Assembly (NCBI GenBank): GCA_036824145.1
Contig: DAITAT010000002.1
Location: 1-64,000, forward strand
DNA length: 64,000 nucleotides
Direction of reading: 5' to 3'
Origin: DATMMS01 sp036824145
GTDB taxonomy: Bacteria > Chloroflexota > Dormibacteria > DASZGP01
The notes beneath the pieces were generated by a model. The model ran no database searches and was not told the origin of the DNA. It was given only the letters and a program-made list of their open reading frames with translations. Below are positions 33,551 through 41,871 of this stretch, piece by piece. Each line of letters begins with the position of its first letter. Within the stretch, counting starts at the first letter, position 1. A program made the position numbers and the translations under genes.

Positions 33551-34153
33551 TCAGGCTGAGGCGGAGCTGGTCCCGACCGGAGCTTCTATTGGTGCTGGTT
33601 CCGTCCCGTCTACGGACTCTGTCTTCCTGGCTTCCCCCGGCTTGACCAGGGGACCCATGATCTGGCTCATGTTCTTGCCCTCGAGGAGCGGGCTGCGCTC
33701 CACGTGGGCGACGTCGGCGAGGTCGTTGGCCATCCGCTCCAAGATCTTGCGGCCGATGTCCTGGTGGACCATCTCGCGACCTCGGAACCAGATCGTGACC
33801 TTGACCTTGTCGCCATCGACCAGGAACTCACGAACCCGCTTCAGCTTGGTCTGGTAGTCGTGATCCCCGATCTTGGGGCGGAAATTCATTTGTTTGAGCC
33901 GGGTGCTGGCCTGCTTGCGACGGGACTCCTGCTCCCGCTTGCGCGCGTCGAACCTGAACCGTCCGTAATCCATCAGGCGGCAAACCGGGGGGTTTGCCTG
34001 TGGCGCCACCTCGACCAGGTCCAGTTCTCTCTCGACAGCAAGCTGCCTGGCCTTGTCGGTTGGAAGAACTCCGAGTTGCTCGTTTTTCTCGTCGATCACC
34101 CGCACCTGCGGGACCCGGATCTGGTCGTTGACCCTCAGCTCTTTAAAGGCGAT
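33551..34153 (-). CDS. infC: Translation initiation factor IF-3, ATC start
   Basis: 200 aa if started at ATC 34153-34151. IF-3 controls start-codon and initiator tRNA selection on the 30S subunit. The usual IF-3 N-terminus, ELRVNDQIRVPQVRVIDEKN, continues upstream of the first GTG (34105); between it and the in-frame stop at 34193-34195 there is no ATG, GTG or TTG. GGAG lies 9 bases before the ATC and GGAGGT further up. In E. coli and Bacillus infC also starts at AUU, which lets IF-3 repress itself, so ATC is the best start. Later motifs NPPVCRLMDYG and KVTIWFRGRE are normal. The C-terminal tail is Pro/Ala-rich. Confidence 0.94.
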   Translation of the reverse strand: MAFKELRVNDQIRVPQVRVIDEKNEQLGVLPTDKARQLAVERELDLVEVAPQANPPVCRLMDYGRFRFDARKREQESRRKQASTRLKQMNFRPKIGDHDYQTKLKRVREFLVDGDKVKVTIWFRGREMVHQDIGRKILERMANDLADVAHVERSPLLEGKNMSQIMGPLVKPGEARKTESVDGTEPAPIEAPVGTSSASA

Positions 34154-34194
34154 AGACGTACTCTCCGAACCTCCGACCCCGGTCTGGGCCGGCT

Positions 34195-34224
34195 AAACAA
34201 GAAACGGACAGCCAAGGCCGTCCG
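34195..34224 (-). terminator. Intrinsic terminator or attenuator in the thrS-infC gap
   Basis: On the minus-strand transcript CGGACGGCC pairs with GGCTGTCCG (one G-U pair; plus-strand arms at 34205-34213 and 34216-34224) and is followed by TTTCTTGTTT. This is a classical intrinsic terminator. It lies about 150 bases after the thrS stop and about 40 bases before the infC start, so it could end thrS transcripts or attenuate the infC-rpmI-rplT operon. Confidence 0.75.
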
Positions 34225-34372
34225 CCAAACCCTCGTCAACCGAGAGACCTGGGCAACGATTCGTCGCCAGGTGAGGAGCGGATGGCTCCTTCTTTCCGCC
34301 GGGCCAAAGCGGCCCGAACCGGCTGCGATCATAGCAGTCCGCCTGGCTTTCCGGGCTCCCCGTGGAGCACCC

Positions 34373-36115
34373 CTAGTCCCGGCTGAGAACCCGAGCCCCG
34401 AGAATGGCGGCGATCTCTTCGGGCCTCATCGCGCCCCGGTCGCCGACGTGGCGCTCGCGCAGGCTGACGGTGCCGGCTTCCTCGTCACGACCGCCGCAGA
34501 CGCCCACGAAGGGGGTCTTCTGGAGCTCGGAGTCGCGGATCTTGGCCTGCATCCGCTCGGGGCGCGAGTCGATCTCCACCCGCATGCCCTCTCCCCGAAA
34601 GAACGCCGCTTGCTTTTCCACGTACTCCAGGTTCTTGTCGGAGATCGGGATCAGGAGCAGCTGCACGGGCGCGATCCAGAGCGGGAAATCGCCGGCGAAG
34701 TGCTCGATCAGGAAGGCGAAGAAGCGCTCCAGGCTGCCGATGGGGGCACGGTGAATCATCATCGGCCGCTGCATCGAGCCGTCGGCGGCGGCGTACTCCA
34801 GGCCGAATCGCTCCGGCAGGTTGAAGTCCAGCTGGGTGGTCGAGGCGCTGAACTCGCGACCGAGGGCGTCGCGGATCTGCACGTCCAGCTTGGGACCGTA
34901 GAAGGCAGCCTCTCCGGGCGCCTCCTCGAAGGGATGGCCGACCTCCAGCAGCGCCCCCCGGATGGCCTCCTCGGCAAGCTCCCAGGCGGCCGGGTCGCCC
35001 ATGAACTTGTCGCTGTCGTCGTGCAAGGAGAGGCGGAACTTGAAGTCCTCGATTTTCAGCGCCTGGTAGAGGTCAAGGATCAGCTCGGTGCTGGCGATGA
35101 ACTCCTGCTTGACCTGCGCCTGGGTGCAGAAGATGTGGGCGTCGTTGATCGTGAAGCCGCGCACCCGCATCAGCCCGCTGAGCTCGCCCGACTTCTCGTA
35201 GCGGTAGACCGTGCCCAGCTCGGCAATGCGCATCGGCAGTTCGCGATAGCTGTGCCGGTCGTGCTGGAAGATCCGGATGTGATGCGGGCAGTTCATCGGC
35301 CGCAGGATGTAGGTTTCGTCCTCCACCCCGAAACCGGCGAACATGGAGTCTTTATACGACTGCAGGTGGCCCGAGGTGCGATAGAGCTCCTCATTGGCGA
35401 TGTGCGGGGTGTACACATGCTGGTATCCACCGTGGCGCTCCGCGTCGAGGATGTACTCCTCGAGCAGACGCCGCACGGTGGCGCCCCTCGGCAGCCACAG
35501 CGGCAGGCCCTTGCCCACCTTCTCGTCAATGAAGAACAGCTCCAGCTCCCGGCCCAGCTTCTTGTGGTCGCGCTCGCGGGCCAGCTCCAGGCGGTGGAAG
35601 TAATCCTCCAACTCCTCGGCGCTGTTCCAGGCGGTGCCGTAGACGCGCTGCAGCATCTGGTTGCGCTCGTCGCCGCGCCAGTAGGCTCCCGCGACCCTGG
35701 TCAGCTTGAAGTGCTGGATCTGGCCGGCGTCGGCCACGTGGGGTCCGCGGCAGAGGTCCAGGAAATCGCCGGTGCGATAGAGGCTGACCTCCTTCTCCTC
35801 GGCGGCCTCGCCTTCAGTAAGGATCTCGATCTTGTAGCTCTGCCCGAGATCTTTGAAGGCCTTCACCGCCGCGACTTTGTCGACGATCTCCTGGACGTAG
35901 TTCGGGCGCCGCCCGGCGATCTCTTTCATCCTGGCCTCGATCGCCGGAAGCTCCTCTTCCTTGATCGGGCGGCCGAGATCGAAATCGTAGTAAAAGCCAT
36001 CTTCGATGGTCGGGCCGATGGCGTACTTGGCGTCGGGGTACAGCTCACGCACCGCCGCAGCCATCAGGTGGGCGGCGGAGTGGCGCAGGACGTCGAGATC
36101 CACGGGCTGAGACAT
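34373..36115 (-). CDS. thrS: Threonyl-tRNA synthetase, form lacking the TGS domain
   Basis: 580 aa. The chain starts directly with the editing domain (HSAAH at residues 12-16), so the N-terminal TGS domain of the ~640-aa enzyme is absent. The second editing segment, catalytic class II core with MNCPHH zinc/active-site region, and the C-terminal anticodon-binding domain are all present. The start is ATG 36115-36113. TGS-less ThrRS is known in several lineages. The 54-base gap upstream has no T-box. Confidence 0.96.
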   Translation of the reverse strand: MSQPVDLDVLRHSAAHLMAAAVRELYPDAKYAIGPTIEDGFYYDFDLGRPIKEEELPAIEARMKEIAGRRPNYVQEIVDKVAAVKAFKDLGQSYKIEILTEGEAAEEKEVSLYRTGDFLDLCRGPHVADAGQIQHFKLTRVAGAYWRGDERNQMLQRVYGTAWNSAEELEDYFHRLELARERDHKKLGRELELFFIDEKVGKGLPLWLPRGATVRRLLEEYILDAERHGGYQHVYTPHIANEELYRTSGHLQSYKDSMFAGFGVEDETYILRPMNCPHHIRIFQHDRHSYRELPMRIAELGTVYRYEKSGELSGLMRVRGFTINDAHIFCTQAQVKQEFIASTELILDLYQALKIEDFKFRLSLHDDSDKFMGDPAAWELAEEAIRGALLEVGHPFEEAPGEAAFYGPKLDVQIRDALGREFSASTTQLDFNLPERFGLEYAAADGSMQRPMMIHRAPIGSLERFFAFLIEHFAGDFPLWIAPVQLLLIPISDKNLEYVEKQAAFFRGEGMRVEIDSRPERMQAKIRDSELQKTPFVGVCGGRDEEAGTVSLRERHVGDRGAMRPEEIAAILGARVLSRD

Positions 36116-36169
36116 GGCTGAGAGTCTAGTCAGCGGCCGGATCCGGCGCCCGGCGGGGACAGGTCCGGG

Positions 36170-36436
36170 CTAGCCGGCCGCGAGTCGCGAGAGACCGGCG
36201 GGGGCGTCCTCGACACCGATGCAGACCGCCGCCAGGGCTGATTCCTCACCGGCCCAGACAGCCAGGTCCAGCTGCTTTGCCATGGGAAGAATTCGCCGGC
36301 GCCAGGACTGTCGGAGACGTTCATTTCGCTCAGGATCACTGGTGCAGCAGGACCGGCTGCAGTACTTGTTGGTGGGCTTCTTTACGGATTCGTCGCAGCC
36401 GCGACGGGCGCACTGACGTAGACCCGAAGACACCAT
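36170..36436 (-). CDS. Small cysteine-rich (putative zinc-binding) protein of unknown function
   Basis: 88 aa from the ATG at 36436-36434, chosen because AAGGGGTG lies 3 bases before it; an upstream GTG or ATG would give 106 aa. The first third has CARRGC, KYCSRSCC, six cysteines in all, spaced like a small treble-clef or zinc-ribbon. A basic helix (RNERLRQSWRRR) follows, and the end is Ala-rich. I do not recognise a named family. A nucleic-acid or protein-binding zinc finger is a reasonable guess. It has its own promoter-like region and lies 54 bases upstream of thrS. Confidence 0.6.
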   Translation of the reverse strand: MVSSGLRQCARRGCDESVKKPTNKYCSRSCCTSDPERNERLRQSWRRRILPMAKQLDLAVWAGEESALAAVCIGVEDAPAGLSRLAAG

Positions 36437-36790
36437 TGACACCCCTTGAACAATCCCTCCTCGGCCCGATGGGTCGAGGTACCCGTGCATGATTACCGGT
36501 GCATGATAGTCCTCACCCTCTGCGCCATGTCAATGCATGACGCAGCGCAACATGTGACACGTTCGCAGCGCCGGAAAAATGATTTCCACGCTCACTGTGA
36601 ACAACCTGTGGACCATGGGGACAAGGCCTGGCGGCGCGATCTTGGCGCCATCCGCGGGTGGCTCAATGGGCAGCAAGACCGCCAGTTACGGACTCAGCTT
36701 TGGCGGCCTCAAACTGTGACACGCCAGCATGCAACAGCGTGGTTGAGGTGGCCGAATCCGCGGGTTTGCGTCTAGGCGGCGGCCAGTCGG
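36437..36790. other. 354-base intergenic region
   Basis: The longest gap in the window, between the DacA-like gene and the cysteine-rich gene, both on the minus strand. It holds the promoter and TGCATGA repeats at 36485-36540. The rest, 36541-36790, has lower G+C than its neighbours and two TGTGGA/TGTGAA boxes near 36595-36615 but no gene I can support on either strand. An open plus-strand frame (36446-36775) has no ribosome-binding site and unusual composition. Confidence 0.5.
36503..36533 (-). promoter_or_regulatory. Sigma-70-type promoter with TGCATGA repeats, upstream of the cysteine-rich gene
   Basis: On the minus strand TTGACA (36533-36528, all six consensus bases) is followed after 19 bases by TATCAT (36508-36503, five of six). 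The implied leader is about 60 bases to the ATG at 36436. Three plus-strand copies of TGCATGA (36486, 36500, 36534) flank and overlap these boxes; the first two extend to GTGCATGAT and are 14 bases apart. They could be operator half-sites. Confidence 0.5.
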
Positions 36791-38020
36791 CTAGCTGATC
36801 CGGGTCAGTCGCCAGCGAAGGCCAGGCTTCTCCATCGCCGGGGCGGTGGTCAGGGGAACGCTGGTGACCTGCTCTCCGAGGCTGAGGCTCAGGTGGCCGA
36901 CCCGGCGGCCCGCCTCCACAGGCGCCGTCACCGATGCCAGCGTCAGGCTGCGGCGCAGCTTCATCCCGGGCCAGTTGAAGTAGCTGACCCGGCGACTGCC
37001 TTTGACGCCGGACTTGCTGCCCCACGGCGTGCTGTAGGTGGCGACTACGGCACCCTCGGCAAGGTAGCTCTGGTATTGCACGGCCGGCTTGACCGAGTCG
37101 ATCAGGGCCATCGTGACTTTGAAGGCGTCGGCGAGGGTGTCCTGGCCCATGACCGCCCCGTAAATGACATACGTTTGTGGGCCGGTCGTTTGCTTGGAGG
37201 CGAAGACAAAGTTCGAAATCGGCGGCGAGCCGGTGGCCGTCCCAATCCCAGAGCCGGTCTTGATGCCGATGATCCCGTCCTGGCCGAGGATGGAGTTGAC
37301 GTTGTAGACGACCCCCGCCATAGGCAGGTTGGCCTGGGGCTCACCGACCACCTTGGCGATGACCTTGTTCTTCATCGCCGCGACCGCGATCCGGAAGAGG
37401 TCGCGGGGGGTGCTGACGGTCTTGGGGGAGACACCGGCGGGGTCCTCGAAGTGAGTGTTGGCGAGGTGCATCGCGACCGCCCGCGCATTCATTTTCTTGA
37501 TCATCGCGTAAACCGATCCCGCATCCCACTTTCCGAGGACGGCAGCGATGTTGTTGCCTGATGGGATCAGCAGGCCCTGGAGCGCATCGAACTCGGTGAT
37601 CTGCTCCCCGGCGCCCACCTTGAGGACCGACTCACCGGCGGCCAGGCGAGCCTGGTAGTCGGCCACGTCAGCCGAGTCGATGATGATCGTGGGCCCGGTG
37701 TCATCGACGGCCAGCGGCTTGTCCTCAGCGACCACCAGGGCTGTCATCAGCTTGGCCACACTTGCCATCGGCAGCGCCTGCTCCTGCGGGGAAGCTGCCA
37801 CGATGCCGAGCTCTGCTGTGCCCACCGCCGCCTCGCCTTTCGCCGGCAACGGGATCGAAGGCGGAGCGCCCGGGACCAGGTCGGATGTCGGAACCGAAGG
37901 CGTCGCTGCTACCACGGGCAGGGGTCGGACCAGCTGGAAGGCCACCAGGGCGACGATCACCACCAGCGCCACGATCAGCCAGACCTTGCGTGGGATGACG
38001 CGCGCGCCATTCATTGGCAA
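36791..38020 (-). CDS. D-alanyl-D-alanine carboxypeptidase (DacA-like, S11)
   Basis: 409 aa. An N-terminal membrane helix (about residues 13-30) is followed by a serine-type peptidase domain: SVAK (Ser87-Lys90), SGN (154-156) and KTG (254-256). It trims the terminal D-Ala from peptidoglycan stems at the cell surface. After the catalytic domain the C-terminal ~90 residues resemble the beta-rich domain of DacA. It starts 20 bases after the ABC permease stop. Confidence 0.9.
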   Translation of the reverse strand: MPMNGARVIPRKVWLIVALVVIVALVAFQLVRPLPVVAATPSVPTSDLVPGAPPSIPLPAKGEAAVGTAELGIVAASPQEQALPMASVAKLMTALVVAEDKPLAVDDTGPTIIIDSADVADYQARLAAGESVLKVGAGEQITEFDALQGLLIPSGNNIAAVLGKWDAGSVYAMIKKMNARAVAMHLANTHFEDPAGVSPKTVSTPRDLFRIAVAAMKNKVIAKVVGEPQANLPMAGVVYNVNSILGQDGIIGIKTGSGIGTATGSPPISNFVFASKQTTGPQTYVIYGAVMGQDTLADAFKVTMALIDSVKPAVQYQSYLAEGAVVATYSTPWGSKSGVKGSRRVSYFNWPGMKLRRSLTLASVTAPVEAGRRVGHLSLSLGEQVTSVPLTTAPAMEKPGLRWRLTRIS

Positions 38021-38040
38021 GACTCCACCATCATCACCCC

Positions 38041-38892
38041 TCAGGCCAGGTCGCGACGCGTGACGAGGACGGACGAGATCAGGAGGAAGGCGATGGTGAA
38101 GGCGACCAGAACGATCACCGCCTGGGCCGGGTCGACCAGCGCGGTCTGCGATGCGCCGAGGCGGCCCCGGATCGCCTGCCCGAAAGCGTCGGTGAGAGAC
38201 TGGGCATTGGCACCCGGGAACGCCTTCTCGATGCTCCTGAGGGTCGCGTTGCTGCCGAAGATGCCAAAGATCAGACCTTCAACGACGAAGCCGTAGACCA
38301 GCCCGATGCCGACCGCCAGCGCCGACTGCTGGCAGATGACCGCCAGCAGGACGCCGAAGCCGGTCCAGACCACCAGGATCAACCACAGTGCGCCGGTTGC
38401 CTCGGCGATCGTCAACAGGTCGGGCCACTGAAGCGCCTGGCCGTCGAGGAGCGCCAGGACGGTGCTCGAGGCGGCTGACGCCGCCAGCACCAGCCCAGCG
38501 AGGACCAGCGAGACCACGACCAGGGCCCAGAACTTGGCTACGAAGACGGTGAGGCGGCTCGGCTTCTGGGTGAAGATCGTCTTGAGGGTGCCCCAGCCAT
38601 ACTCGCTGCCCATCGCCAGCACGCCCAGGATGATGGCGATCGACGCCCCCAGGCCGTTGGCGTTGGAGAGCGCCACGCGATGGAAGTGTTGCGGATACAG
38701 GGCGCGGATCAGGGCGGCCGGGGTGGTGCCAGTGGGCAGCGACCGGGCGAAATTGGGTGGCGGGTTCTTGTAGATCACGTACGTAAGCACGTAGGTGAGC
38801 AGCACCACAATGAGGAGGAAGATGATGGCCAGGACCCGGATCGCCCAGCGCTTGCGCAGCTTGAACATCTCGGCCGAGAAGCTTCCCCACAT
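38041..38892 (-). CDS. ABC-2-type transporter permease
   Basis: 283 aa with about six membrane helices: near residues 16-40, a loop, then hydrophobic blocks around 85, 115-140, 155-180, 190-210 and 255-275. The cytoplasmic N-terminus is basic (MFKLRKRWAIR). This is the normal form of ABC-2 exporter permeases. It overlaps the ATP-binding subunit by one base and should form the transporter with it. Substrate unknown. Confidence 0.85.
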   Translation of the reverse strand: MWGSFSAEMFKLRKRWAIRVLAIIFLLIVVLLTYVLTYVIYKNPPPNFARSLPTGTTPAALIRALYPQHFHRVALSNANGLGASIAIILGVLAMGSEYGWGTLKTIFTQKPSRLTVFVAKFWALVVVSLVLAGLVLAASAASSTVLALLDGQALQWPDLLTIAEATGALWLILVVWTGFGVLLAVICQQSALAVGIGLVYGFVVEGLIFGIFGSNATLRSIEKAFPGANAQSLTDAFGQAIRGRLGASQTALVDPAQAVIVLVAFTIAFLLISSVLVTRRDLA

Positions 38893-39869
38893 CAGCCTTC
38901 ACCCTTGGCCGCGGGCGCGGGCGCTGCGGCCTCCGGACCGGGCGCTTCGGCGCCGTCGCCGGTGAGCTGCAGGAAGATGTCCTCTAGCGAACGCGCGGAC
39001 GGACGCAGCTCGGTGACGTCGATGCCGGCATTGACCAGGATGCGGTTGATCTCGGCGGCCCGGGCTGGGGGAACGTCGAGACGGAACTTGCCGTCCTCGA
39101 GATGCACGCTCTCGGGTCCGAGAATGCGGACCAGGACCACGCCGGCGTTCTGCTCGGGAGCGGCGGTGATTGTCAGCCCTGTCTGCCCGCGAAGCTCCTC
39201 GACGGTTCCTTCGGCGACCAGGCGCCCGCGCAGGATGACCCCGACGCGGTCGCAAATCTGTTCAACTTCCGCAAGCTGGTGGCTGGACAGCAGCACGGTG
39301 CGCTCGCCCTGGCCCAAACCCCGAACCAGGTCGCGCATCTCGACGATGCCTTGGGGGTCAAGCCCGTTGCTGGGCTCGTCGAGGATCAGCAGGTCCGGGT
39401 CCTTCAGCAGCGCCGCCGCCACCCCCAGGCGCTGCTTCATACCCAGTGAGTAGGTCGAGTACTTGTCGTGCGCACGATCGGTGAGGTCGACCTCTTGCAG
39501 CACCTTCTCGATGCGGTCCTTGCCAATGCCGGCGTAGCAGGCCAGCGCCTTGAGGTTGTCGCGTGCCGAGAGGTAGGGGTAGAAGGCAGGCGCCTCGACC
39601 AGGCTGCCCACCTGGCTGAGAACGTGGCCGGGAATGGCGCCCAGGACCACAGCAGTTCCGGAGGTGGGTCGCATCAGTCCCACCAGCATCCGCATGGTGG
39701 TGGTTTTGCCGGCTCCGTTGGGCCCGAGGAAGCCGTACACCTCGCCCTTGTGGACGTTCAGGTCGAGGTTGTCGACCGCGAGGATGCCGTTGCGGTAGCG
39801 CTTGGTGAGACCGTGGGTCTCGATTGCGAGTTCGATCAGTAGCTCCCTGATAAGGTCCCGGTCTCCCAC
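38892..39869 (-). CDS. ABC transporter ATP-binding protein
   Basis: 325 aa. Walker A GPNGAGKTTT, signature YSLGMKQRLG, Walker B LLILDEPSNGLDP and the H-loop SSHQL are all present. The C-terminal 100 residues (DUF4162-like) end in an Ala/Pro-rich tail. It couples ATP use to export by the following permease. The start shown is at 39869; IETHGLTKRYRNG is where the domain really begins, so a start around residue 14 is also possible. Confidence 0.9.
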   Translation of the reverse strand: MGDRDLIRELLIELAIETHGLTKRYRNGILAVDNLDLNVHKGEVYGFLGPNGAGKTTTMRMLVGLMRPTSGTAVVLGAIPGHVLSQVGSLVEAPAFYPYLSARDNLKALACYAGIGKDRIEKVLQEVDLTDRAHDKYSTYSLGMKQRLGVAAALLKDPDLLILDEPSNGLDPQGIVEMRDLVRGLGQGERTVLLSSHQLAEVEQICDRVGVILRGRLVAEGTVEELRGQTGLTITAAPEQNAGVVLVRILGPESVHLEDGKFRLDVPPARAAEINRILVNAGIDVTELRPSARSLEDIFLQLTGDGAEAPGPEAAAPAPAAKGEG

Positions 39870-39896
39870 CCGGGCCCGATTCTACCGATCGCCGTT

Positions 39897-40376
39897 TTAG
39901 CCGAGTAGTCCTCGAGATTGGAGGATCTCGCGGATCTGCTCCGCGTGCTGGCCGATATGACCAACCCAGACCATCGTCCAGCCCTCAACCGGGATCACTC
40001 CCAGGGGCGGGACGTCGAGCTCCTTCTCCAACACTTCCGGCGGGAGCGCGGAGAAGCACTCCTCCAGCGCCGTTTGGAGGCTGACCATCCGATCCGCCGC
40101 CTCCTGGGACGAGTGCGGCGTGGCCCCGATCGCGTCGTGGCCGATCTCCTCGCGGAACATGTGCTGCCCGCTGGGGCGGTAGCGCATCCTCTCGGCGGCC
40201 GCAATCGACGTCAGACCCGCGAGGTGAATGTGGGACACGACCTGGGCGATGGTGTGGCCGCCATCAGGGTGAGCCCGGTGCAGGTCGGCGTCGCTCAAGC
40301 CCCGGAGCAGGGTCTCCAGCTCGCCGAGGATCTCCCCCGCCGTCTCGACCGCCATCGACTCGGGCACAGCGGCCAT
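39897..40376 (-). CDS. DinB-family four-helix protein
   Basis: 159 aa, helical. The metal-binding His residues of the DinB fold appear in QVVSHIHLAG and WVGHIGQHAEQIREIL. Members bind a divalent cation and often act with thiols; substrate unknown. It is the second DinB-like gene of the window but is not closely similar to the one at 5873. It starts 18 bases after the end of tRNA-Val. Confidence 0.75.
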   Translation of the reverse strand: MAAVPESMAVETAGEILGELETLLRGLSDADLHRAHPDGGHTIAQVVSHIHLAGLTSIAAAERMRYRPSGQHMFREEIGHDAIGATPHSSQEAADRMVSLQTALEECFSALPPEVLEKELDVPPLGVIPVEGWTMVWVGHIGQHAEQIREILQSRGLLG

Positions 40377-40394
40377 TCTAAGCAGGTGAAGGGC

Positions 40395-40469
40395 TGGTGG
40401 GCGGCGCTGGATTTGAACCAGCGACCCCTACGATGTCAACGTAGTGCTCTACCCCTGAGCTAGCCGCCC
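40395..40469 (-). tRNA. tRNA-Val (GAC), CCA encoded
   Basis: 75 bases including the encoded CCA. Acceptor stem GGGCGGC pairs with GCCGCCC, discriminator A. D-arm AGCTCAGGGGTAGAGC, anticodon stem CTACG/CGTAG with loop TTGACAT giving anticodon GAC, and T-arm CGCTGG-TTCAAAT-CCAGCG. It sits inside the continuous minus-strand gene run, 28 bases after the MFS stop and 18 before DinB, so it is probably processed from a longer transcript. Confidence 0.97.
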
Positions 40470-40497
40470 GCAAGTCGGAGCAGATTCTAGTGGAACG

Positions 40498-41871
40498 CTA
40501 TTCGGCAGGGGCCAGGGTGCCGCGACGGCGGGCCAGCCAGCGCGCCATCACCGGCAGGACGACCACGCTCGACAGGATCATCCCCAGCAGCACCAGCACC
40601 AGGTTGAGGCCGAAGGTATCCGCCGCCAGGCCGGCCAGGAAGAGTGGGATGGCGATGGCCAGGTTGAGGACTGTGAACATGGCGCCGAAGGTGCGCCCTC
40701 GCTGTTCGGGCGCGGTGGACTCCTGGAGCAGGGTGACCGCGGGGATGAAGACCGCCCCGAACGCGGCTCCGAAGAAACCACCAACCACCGCTGCGAAAGC
40801 CAGGAAGAATCCCTTGGCGTGGAGAACGGACAGCCCGTAGGGGCCTATCCCCATCAGGAAAAGCATGACCCCAAGCGCCAGCATGCCCTGTGTGATCAGG
40901 TTGTCCCGGTTGGCGACGTGGCCACGGCCGAGGTAGACGGCGACCGCGCCCATGCCCAGCGCGGCGGGCACCAGGATGATGTAGGAGTCGCGCGGATCAA
41001 GGTTGAGGACGGTCTTCATGTAGCCCTGCGACAGCGTGAAGATCGTGAAAATCAGCATTACGGCGAGCCCCAGCTGGCCGAACGAGCGAAGCAGCTGTGG
41101 CCGCTCGCGGATGAAGGTCACGGTCTCGGTCACGGCGCGCCAGACGCGGGTCAGCTCGTTCACCTGGACACGCTGGTGCTTTTCGGTTATGGCCGCTGAG
41201 AGCTGGGTCCGCATCAGGTAGTTGAAGACCGCGGCGGAGGCGAACAGTCCGGCGGCGACAAAGTATGGAGCGGTCGAGCCGAAGAGCCGCACCAGCACCG
41301 ACGAAATCGGGAGTCCCACCACCAGCGTGACGACGATGGTCAGCGTGAAGACGGACGTTGCCGTGACCAGGCTGCGCTTGGGCATGATGAAGGGCAGCGA
41401 CGACGCCTCGGCGGGGGCGAAGAACTGGCCCACGCTGCTGAACAGCAGGGTGATAACGAGCAGGTGCCAGGTGACGCCCTGGAAGTATGGGATCAACGAC
41501 AGGATGGGCACCATCAGGATCAGCCCGGCTCGGATCAGGTTGGTCAGCATCATCAGGTGACGCTTGTCAACGCGGTCGGCGTACACCCCCGCGATGGGGC
41601 TGAGCAGCACTGACGGTGAGGTGTAGGCCAGCAGGACAATCGCCTCCTGGGTGTTGGCGCCCGAACGCTGGTAGGTCACCGTCAGCAGCGAGTAGACGAG
41701 GAACTTGTCCGCCAGCTGGCTGGTGATCTGCGAGGCCCAGATGAGACGGAACTCGCTGTTGATGAGCAGCTCTTTGAAACCGCCCCTATGGATCTCGGCC
41801 GGCCTGGTGGCGGCCTGAGCCCCCATCGGGAGTTCGATTCCAGGTTCTTTGCTCTGTTCGTTCTCGGCCAT
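40498..41871 (-). CDS. MFS transporter (efflux-type)
   Basis: 457 aa with about 12 membrane helices. PIAGVYADRVDKRHLM is the loop 2-3 motif of the major facilitator superfamily, and a second copy-like stretch lies in the middle. The long N-terminus (about 45 residues) is polar. It is similar in outline to EntS/multidrug-type efflux proteins; substrate unknown. The ATG at 41871-41869 overlaps the rsmA stop (TGATG). Confidence 0.85.
   Translation of the reverse strand: MAENEQSKEPGIELPMGAQAATRPAEIHRGGFKELLINSEFRLIWASQITSQLADKFLVYSLLTVTYQRSGANTQEAIVLLAYTSPSVLLSPIAGVYADRVDKRHLMMLTNLIRAGLILMVPILSLIPYFQGVTWHLLVITLLFSSVGQFFAPAEASSLPFIMPKRSLVTATSVFTLTIVVTLVVGLPISSVLVRLFGSTAPYFVAAGLFASAAVFNYLMRTQLSAAITEKHQRVQVNELTRVWRAVTETVTFIRERPQLLRSFGQLGLAVMLIFTIFTLSQGYMKTVLNLDPRDSYIILVPAALGMGAVAVYLGRGHVANRDNLITQGMLALGVMLFLMGIGPYGLSVLHAKGFFLAFAAVVGGFFGAAFGAVFIPAVTLLQESTAPEQRGRTFGAMFTVLNLAIAIPLFLAGLAADTFGLNLVLVLLGMILSSVVVLPVMARWLARRRGTLAPAE

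Noticed and set aside
34301..34317. Hairpin CGGGCC-loop-GGCCCG downstream of thrS
   Set aside because: Perfect 6-bp stem but no T-run on either strand; the nearby hairpin at 34195-34224 is the better terminator.
36116..36169. T-box riboswitch before thrS, and likewise for pheS and tyrS
   Set aside because: Leaders are too short or absent and no AGGGTGG-like T-box sequence is seen.
36541..36640. Possible origin of replication with DnaA-like TGTGGA and TGTGAA boxes
   Set aside because: Only two boxes, each with two mismatches to TTATCCACA; no AT-rich unwinding region and no dnaA, dnaN or gyr gene nearby.
36446..36775. Plus-strand open frame of 109 codons in the long gap
   Set aside because: No ribosome-binding site, odd composition with many Trp, His and Arg, and it covers the promoter of the minus-strand gene.
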